Origin: Callaeas wilsoni
Lineage: Eukaryota; Chordata; Aves; Passeriformes; Callaeidae
DNA: 64,000 bases
Assembly (NCBI GenBank): GCA_013398955.1
Contig: VWPU01004156.1
Location: 91,099-155,098 of the forward strand
Direction of reading: 5' to 3'
This document shows positions 59,301-64,000 of this stretch, in pieces. The translations under genes were made by a program, and so were the position numbers. The notes beneath the pieces were generated by a model, which was not told the DNA's origin, did no database searches, and saw only the letters and a program-made list of their open reading frames with translations. The first letter of the stretch is position 1, and the number at the start of each line of letters is the position of its first letter.

Positions 59301-61280
59301 TCTTCCTTTTCAAAGCATAAAACTGAGCCGGGAATGTATGCTGAAGTAACCTACAAATTCACTGAGGCCTGTCAGAAGGCATGTGTACTTAAAAATAAAT
59401 AATGACTTCTGAAATAATTTTAGAAATTATTTTAAGACACTTATGTCTACTGTACAGTCTGAACAACCAAGCAGAAATGGAATTTTTAAAAAACCGACCA
59501 CATTTCATTATCACAAAAAGCAAAGTTTTCAAACATCTGTTCTACCAGATAATGGTAGCCAAACCAAATGGGACTCTACAAAAGGCTTCAGATCTTCCAT
59601 TCATGTACGTCCGTGCTAGTTACTGGCTCAGGCATGACATTCGCAGCAAGCCCTGAAAGTAAATCCATGACGGTTACTTAGAAATAAAATTTAAAACCCA
59701 GAGGATGTATTGCGCAAAATTCAGTACGGCATTAATATATACACTTGCATACAGGGAACTATTACTTTCTGTGCAACTTCACTGGTGTGAGCTGCATGCA
59801 TAGAGATAGAAGTGACACATAAACGTTTATTTTACTTGCACTTGAAATTAATACTATAATACAAACTAATTTATCTGAGCAGTAGTCAAAAGTTATAATT
59901 TTTCAAATAATCTAAGACTTTTCAGATTTTAACTGCTGTCTTAATTGCCCACCAAAGTCTCAATGGAAGCTAACACGGATTTTTGCACAAGCTTTACCAC
60001 AATCTTCTATGGTCACGTCTTCAATCTTCTACACATGCACTGCAGAGAGGAAGAATCGCGTTCTCTGTCTCTAGACAATCACATACCTTTAGTTAAAAAT
60101 GTATATTTTTCATCAGGCATATGATCTGTCTTATGGATAACCAGTATTTCATTATCTGTAGACAAGCAGCTTTAGCTAACAAACTTGGAATGCCAGCTGT
60201 GCACTGCAAGATGAAGCACTGCTGTCTAGAAAAACAACCCTCACCTCTCATACTGCATGCACTGCCAAACATACCACATAAGCTAGCAAGTGACATTATT
60301 TTTATCTTCCACAAATATGCAGTCAATGAACCTTAGCCCCTGCAAGTTCCTCCTCCCCCCCCCGCCCCATCCCCATCCTTCTTGATTTGCTTTTCTAAGT
60401 TAACACAATTTTCAGAAGCAGAGTACTTGTGTCTACGGGACAGGACACAACGCTTGTATTTCTTTGGATTTAACCCACTTCGCATGGCTTGAAAGCGTGC
60501 AGAATATGTGGAGTATTTTAAAAATACCTGCTTTGAAAACTTCTTGTACCCACTACTTGGGCTTGTCATAAGCATTAGCAATAGGCTATTATGTTAGAGA
60601 GCTATAATAATGGACTGGCAAAGACAATTCCAATCCTGTACGTTTTACAATTGCATAGCGATCACGATTAGGTGACGGTCAAGAAACAGGATTAGCCAAA
60701 CTACGAGGATTATCTGAAGGATTTAAAGGCTTTTTTACTGCAACCTAATCATCTGTAGTTGTGTAATTTCTTTAGGCCTCACAAGAGAAAGAAACAATTC
60801 TGACAACAATTTTTCCTAGTCCACTGCAGCGATATTTAACCCCGGTACACGTTTCCTTCCCAAAACGTTTTTTCGAATGTGGTAGGTTGTGGGGTTTTTA
60901 GGGTTTACGTGGTTTTGGTTTTTTTTTCTTCCTTGTTTTCAAATGCGGCGATTTTTACCCTTATGCCCATTTTACAGACGCGAACGGTGCCCAAGGTCAC
61001 TAGACAGCAGTGAGAAGAGGCAGAGGAGTAAACCAGAATTCCCGATTTCTGCACTGTCCAAATCAGGACACGATGTCAACGAAATATTAAATTACTGCTG
61101 CTGTGCCCCTAGCCCACGTACTTGCCCGACCCGACTAGGCCCCCGATGTTCTCCACACAGCCACAAAAAGACCAGCTAAATCCCCAGCGAGCCATCCTCC
61201 TTACCCAGGTAGATATCCCCGAAGGAACCGCTCCCGATCTTCCGGCCCAGCCGGTACCGGTTCCCAACCCGCAGCTCCAT
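41264..61280 (-). CDS. CSNK1D: Casein kinase 1 delta (complete coding region, alternative C-termini)
   Basis: Join on the minus strand: 61280-61205, 55868-55758, 54102-53954, 53476-53248, 52875-52705, 51217-51069, 50493-50322, 50012-49873 (399 residues). It ends either with 41314-41264 (total 415) or 43241-43209 (total 409), the same lengths as the two human forms. Ser/Thr kinase acting on PER, beta-catenin, p53 and tau, found in nucleus, centrosome and cytoplasm. Visible: Gly loop GSGSFG at 16-21, ATP lysine Lys38 (VAIK), catalytic HRDVKPDN with Asp128, DFG Asp149, and Arg178, the site equivalent to the CK1-epsilon tau mutation. Also visible are the nuclear-type [13 protein letters not shown] stretch and a Ser/Thr/Arg-rich autoinhibitory tail. 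No frameshift or missing key residue. The tail ([22 protein letters not shown]) separates it from CSNK1E and CSNK1A1. Intron 2 has a GC donor. Confidence 0.98.
41315..43174 (-). other. CSNK1D: CSNK1D intron between alternative terminal exons
   Basis: No further exon or repeat family recognised. Confidence 0.6.
43175..43241 (-). CDS. CSNK1D: CSNK1D alternative exon, 409-residue form
   Basis: 67 nt: acceptor GGCTACCTCAG-type (CCTACCTCAG) and donor CTGG then GTGAGTGC. The first 33 nt encode [10 protein letters not shown] and TAG (43241-43209). Inclusion ends the protein early; skipping gives the 415-residue form. The peptide is identical to the mammalian one I know. Confidence 0.94.
43242..45899 (-). 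other. CSNK1D: CSNK1D intron 8, part
   Basis: No exon seen. A 107-codon plus-strand frame at 44311-44634 shows no signature. Confidence 0.5.
45900..47500 (+). mobile_element. CR1 LINE with ORF2 reverse-transcriptase relics, plus sense
   Basis: About 1.6 kb of CR1 in sense orientation, antisense to CSNK1D. It holds the C-terminal part of the reverse transcriptase ([29 protein letters not shown]), split by frameshifts and stops, then the thumb/tail region ([45 protein letters not shown]). The 3' end has GGGGTTGGAAGGAGGTGATC and TTAAGGTCCCTTCC. Dead copy; the open frames at 46169-47388 are fragments of it, not host genes. Confidence 0.95.
47501..48177 (-). other. CSNK1D: CSNK1D intron 8, part
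   Basis: No recognised content between two CR1 copies. Confidence 0.5.
48178..48520 (-). mobile_element. CR1 LINE 3' end, minus sense
   Basis: CCTCACAGAATATCCAAGG, AAAAAGGACCCCTGGAAATC, CTCTTTGGGCAACCTGTTAC and GCTGCACCTTCTTTACCTTC are reverse-complement CR1 phrases of a subfamily different from the copy at 23.8 kb. Old. Confidence 0.85.
48521..49872 (-). other. CSNK1D: CSNK1D intron 8, part
   Basis: No exon or repeat recognised. Confidence 0.5.
49873..50012 (-). CDS. CSNK1D: CSNK1D coding exon 8
   Basis: 140 nt. Acceptor TTTTTTTCACAG; donor TCACAG then GTAAAAAA. Encodes the Ser/Thr-rich tail [20 protein letters not shown] to RMSTSQ, last shared exon before the alternative ends. Confidence 0.97.
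50322..50493 (-). CDS. CSNK1D: CSNK1D coding exon 7
   Basis: 172 nt. Acceptor TTGACCCATAG; donor CATGCTG then GTAAGT. Encodes [20 protein letters not shown] through [11 protein letters not shown], the start of the regulatory tail. Confidence 0.97.
50494..51068 (-). other. CSNK1D: CSNK1D intron 6
   Basis: 575 bp, GTGAGTAG...CCATAG. A plus-strand frame at 50530-50778 is a chance frame. Confidence 0.8.
51069..51217 (-). CDS. CSNK1D: CSNK1D coding exon 6
   Basis: 149 nt. Acceptor TTTAATTACAG; donor AAATTT then GTGAGTAG. Encodes [20 protein letters not shown] to FDWNMLKF, the end of the kinase C-lobe. Confidence 0.97.
51218..52704 (-). other. CSNK1D: CSNK1D intron 5
   Basis: 1.49 kb with no further exon, repeat family or signal recognised. 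Confidence 0.7.
52705..52875 (-). CDS. CSNK1D: CSNK1D coding exon 5
   Basis: 171 nt. Acceptor TATACTGTTGTAG; donor ATCCTT then GTAAGTTA. Encodes [20 protein letters not shown] to EVLCKGYP, including the [12 protein letters not shown] basic stretch. Confidence 0.97.
52876..53247 (-). other. CSNK1D: CSNK1D intron 4
   Basis: 372 bp, GTGAGCCG...TTGTAG, nothing else seen. Confidence 0.85.
53248..53476 (-). CDS. CSNK1D: CSNK1D coding exon 4 (catalytic loop)
   Basis: 229 nt. Acceptor TGTATTTAG; donor GAATTG then GTGAGC. Encodes residues 113-188 with HRDVKPDN (Asp128), DFG (Asp149) and TARYAS with Arg178. Confidence 0.98.
53477..53953 (-). other. CSNK1D: CSNK1D intron 3
   Basis: 477 bp, GTAGGGAA...ATTTAG. 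The minus-strand frame at 53559-53843 lies in the intron and is not coding. Confidence 0.85.
53954..54102 (-). CDS. CSNK1D: CSNK1D coding exon 3
   Basis: 149 nt. Acceptor TTTTTTTCTAG; donor CAAATG then GTAGGG. Encodes [20 protein letters not shown] to LLLADQM, including the hinge region MELLGPSLE. Confidence 0.98.
54103..55757 (-). other. CSNK1D: CSNK1D intron 2, GC-AG type
   Basis: 1655 bp. Starts GCAAGCAA at 55757 and ends TTTTTCTAG. No other element recognised in it. Confidence 0.9.
55758..55868 (-). CDS. CSNK1D: CSNK1D coding exon 2
   Basis: 111 nt, residues 27-62 plus split codons. Acceptor CTGGTTTTAG; the exon ends GGTGGAG and is followed by GCAAGC. Encodes [20 protein letters not shown] to KMMQGG with ATP-binding Lys38. 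A plus-strand frame over it is a shadow. Confidence 0.98.
56289..56475. repeat. Minisatellite, 60-bp period, 3.1 copies
   Basis: Copies begin near 56290, 56350 and 56410 with CGCCT(T/C)GGAAATCGAGACTA. They differ at about two sites only. 60 is a multiple of three, so one plus-strand frame stays open across it (20-residue repeats), which is not evidence of a gene. Confidence 0.96.
60945..61050 (+). mobile_element. MIR SINE relic
   Basis: TACCCTTATGCCCATTTTAC, then GTGCCCAAGGTCAC, TAGACAGCAGTGAG and AGGCAGAGGAGTAAACCAGA follow the MIR order (CCCATTTTACAGA, GCCCAAGGTCAC, ACAGC, GTGG, CAGAGC). About 100 bp, directly downstream of CSNK1D exon 1. Confidence 0.72.
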
Positions 61281-61800
61281 GGCGGCAGCTCGGCTCGTCC
61301 GCGACCCTGTTCTGTTGCTCTGCCCGGCCTGCTGGCTCTCGTTCTGACGCCTCACAGTCCTGCGGTTCCGGATGCCATCGCGGCTTTGGTCTCACCGCTC
61401 GATACTAGCGAGACAGGCAAGACCGTCGCCGCAGCTCCCGAGCAAGATGGACACGGATTCCCGACACGACCGGCTGTTCAGCCCCTCCGGCGCCGAGCCA
61501 CCATGCTGCGTGACCTCACTTCCCTAGCGACGAGGGTGGTGCGGGCTGCCGCAGGGACGGGCGCGCGGCGGGCGGGGCGCGGGTGCGGTCCCGGCTCCCC
61601 GCGCCGCCGGTGTCCCGGCGTTCGGCTAGGGCGGAGTCGGGCGCCGGCTCCTGCCCCATCGCATCGGGCCGTCCCGGCCGCCTGCCGGGCGGCGAATGAG
61701 GCCCGCAGCCTTCCGGGTGCGTGTGTCCCCGTCGTCTCCGCGGCCGTCGGTCACCGCAGTGGAGATGAGCTCCGGCAGCACTGCGTTCCGAGGAGTGCCC
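61100..61800 (-). promoter_or_regulatory. CSNK1D: CpG island promoter of CSNK1D
   Basis: GC-rich, CpG-dense block covering the first coding exon and about 500 bp upstream. No TATA box. An ETS-type CTTCCGG is at 61709-61715 and GC boxes occur. A 238-codon plus-strand frame across it is a composition artefact antisense to exon 1. Confidence 0.85.
61205..61280 (-). CDS. CSNK1D: CSNK1D coding exon 1
   Basis: 76 coding nt from an ATG in a strong context (GCCGCCATGG). Encodes [20 protein letters not shown] to DIYLG with the Gly-rich loop. Donor CCTGG then GTAAGG. Too short for the usual ORF cut-off. Confidence 0.98.
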
Positions 61801-64000
61801 ATTTCACCGTGGGGTCAAAGGGCAGGGACAAAGTCTGAGACGTGACCCCGCAAATTCCAGGGGAAAATCATGTCATTCTTGCCGGGGAGGAGTGCTGGGA
61901 TCTCCTCTGCCTCTCCGGGTGAGGAAGAATTTCTCTAAGCGTAGTCCTAAGCAGATCACTGCTGAGCACAGCAGGGCCCGTATGTGTAACCATGTAGTGT
62001 GTGCACATGTGAGACTGTGTATTTGTGAAGCCTCATACTGTAAAAATTGTGAGACATTAATTTAATGTCTTGAGTGGCTGACAGCTGAGCCACTGCAAAT
62101 ACAGAGTAAGGGATGGAGAGGGAGAGACCAAGATACCTCTGAACTGTCACATTCTCCCAGCAGCTCTGAGAGTGGAAGCTGCGATGAGTCCTGGACTCAG
62201 TCCATGTTGCCCCTCTTCTGCATCTCATCCCTACCACCCTACCTTTCTCCCGCTGATGTAATTTTTTCTGCTGCCCTGCACCTCTCCCTCTCCTGTTCTC
62301 CAAGCTCCAGGTCTTTCTCTGTTGTTCTACCTCTGTTTTCTTCTTTTTCTTCCTGCACTTCCGTCCTCTTCCCCACCCCTCTTGTCTTCATTCTCTATCA
62401 GTCCATTGCTGTTTTTGTCTTTTTCTGTTTATCTTTGTCTTCCATTTTTTTTAACTTCTCCCCATATACTCTCTAGGTCATTGTGATGTGCCCCCAACTT
62501 TTATTTCCTCTCTCTCTGTGCCCCATATTCTAAGTACACTTTTTCTTTCTTGCATGCTCTCATTCTAGGTCCCTGCCCCAATGGTTTGACTTCTTCCCTC
62601 TCTGTCTCTCAGCCCATTTTTCTCTTGACTGTTCTCTGTCTCCCTGTCCCTTATCATTAAATTCCTCTCCCCTTTAGCTCATAGAGCCCGGGGACCCAGG
62701 TAACCACACATCACCTTTGCTTTTTCCAAACTTTCTTGAATTACATCCTTCCTCAGTCCTGATCTATGTAAGAAAAACGGCTGCTCCAGTTATGACACTT
62801 TTAGAGTAGTTTTCATCCTATCAAGATGAACTGCGAGCACTGAAGAGGTTAGTTCATTGGTGCCTCAGATTAGTTTGGCTTAGTAATTTAAAATTCACTT
62901 ACATTGCAAAGTATTTAAATACAGATGCACCTTTTTTCACATGAATAAAACCAACCAGCTTACATGCATTTGTACAGCATCTACAGTATACTTCACCTCC
63001 CTTTCCCATTTGTCTGGAAACACAGGTGCAGTTGTATAAATGAACAGTCATGATGAAGAGGAGAGAGGACTAGCTTCCTCCCGTTTCAACAGAAGCTCCT
63101 AGAGAACAGAAAGTTGAACAACAAAGCACGGTTAAATGTATTTGCTAATCTAAATGTAGATGTTTTTAGGATCCTAGTGTCAAATCCAAAGTTTTGTCTT
63201 TCAGAAGTTTGTTGCTGGAAAGCACTTTACTTGGGGGTCGGGAGGGTAGTGGCAGAAGGGGGTGAGTTTGCAGACCGCGCCTGGGCGATCAGAAGGACGT
63301 AGCCTGCATGCTCCCTGGGCTTGCCATTCTCCTTACCATCTACATGTTTACTTGTCGGTATCGGTCAATCTGTTTTCATTTAAGAAAGAGCCACAGGTAC
63401 AAACGCAGTCAGCAATCAGGGCAGGGCTTGCCAGGACTTCTAGTCCTGGCCTGTGAGTCACCGGCTGGAGCCAACGGGTCCTTCACCCCTGTGCAGGGAG
63501 GGACCTTAGCCAGCACCGCCCCTCCCGAATGCTGGCTTCGTAAACATCAAGGTAAAACATCATTTCAGACATCTGCTGAGAGTTTTCCATGGAAAGTATG
63601 CCTATACGATATGCCTGCAAGTAGCAGAAACCAGTCACTTCTGAGGCAGCCAAGCGGATAAGTCAGATTTGCTGTGGAATGCTGCTCTCAAGTCAAGATG
63701 ATGCCAAGCCACACCACAATGATTTCCATTTACATTACAGGACTGAAAGTGAGCTTGCGTGGTGACTTGCCTGCCAGATGAAAAGCAAAGGACTACAAGA
63801 CACATCTACACAGCATTGTACTTAATACTGAGAAAAGCCAGTCATCAGTTTGTCACAGATCTATTACTATAATAAAAATTTTATTTAGAAGTATGAAATT
63901 AGAAGTGCCACTATAGCATTGTATGAAGTGTAGTCAGCATCACATTTCATACCAATCGGACATGATGCAGTGGAGAATTTTCACACTTGACTTTCAGCTG
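61801..64000. other. Upstream of CSNK1D, no gene recognised
   Basis: Contains a pyrimidine-rich tract (separate entry). Plus-strand frames at 63114-63661 have no splice or family support. Confidence 0.45.
62205..62690. repeat. Pyrimidine-rich asymmetric tract
   Basis: Nearly 500 bases strongly enriched in C and T on the plus strand, with runs such as CTCTCTCTCTGT and TTTCTTTTTCTTCC. Not a pure simple repeat. Confidence 0.75.

Larger units (their letters stand above)
55869..61204 (-). other. CSNK1D: CSNK1D intron 1
   Basis: 5.3 kb first intron. Contains the 60-bp minisatellite and, near the promoter, a MIR relic. Remaining frames on both strands have no recognised function. Confidence 0.8.

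Noticed and set aside
61122..61838. 238-codon plus-strand open frame
   Set aside because: Runs antisense across CSNK1D exon 1 and its CpG island; Pro/Arg/Ala-rich, explained by GC composition and lack of stops.

Overview
The window is nuclear DNA from a bird. CR1 LINE copies in both orientations, a few eroded MIR relics, vertebrate-type introns and CpG islands point to Aves. Species cannot be fixed from the sequence. Three protein genes were recognised by translation. Their order and orientation (CCDC57 minus, SLC16A3 plus, CSNK1D minus) match the human 17q25.3 neighbourhood as I know it.

Region 1-24 kb is the CCDC57 locus on the minus strand. The gene runs off the left edge. Five phase-compatible coding exons (9.8, 10.9, 5.4, 4.3 and 1.5 kb) are well supported, and two more (13.2 and 11.3 kb) are tentative. 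Much of the expected N-terminal and central coiled coil was not found. The introns hold CR1 copies, a GGGAA-type repeat, a 34-bp-arm palindrome and a CpG-rich, LTR-like insertion at 5.9-7.0 kb. CpG islands at 15.9-16.3 and 19.0-20.6 kb are the candidate CCDC57 promoters.

Region 24-38 kb is SLC16A3 (MCT4, the proton-coupled lactate exporter) on the plus strand. A CpG island at 24.55-24.87 kb lies 2.4 kb upstream of the first coding exon. It carries five perfect GGCCCC units and two ACGTG cores 9 bp apart, which are candidate hypoxia-response elements. Four coding exons give a 473-residue protein. The last intron starts with GC instead of GT.

Region 38-64 kb is CSNK1D (casein kinase 1 delta) on the minus strand, convergent with SLC16A3. 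Eight shared coding exons are complete and intact. Two alternative terminal exons give the 409- and 415-residue forms known in mammals. Intron 2 also has a GC donor. The introns hold CR1 copies (one 1.6 kb with reverse-transcriptase relics), a three-copy 60-bp minisatellite and a MIR relic next to the promoter CpG island at 61.1-61.8 kb. Upstream of CSNK1D only a pyrimidine-rich tract was recognised.

Functionally the genes are unrelated neighbours: centrosome coiled-coil protein, lactate export, and a clock/Wnt kinase. No novel multigene system was seen. The most notable points are the two GC-AG introns, the GGGGCC repeat beside candidate HREs, the large palindrome and the fragmentary CCDC57 coiled coil.
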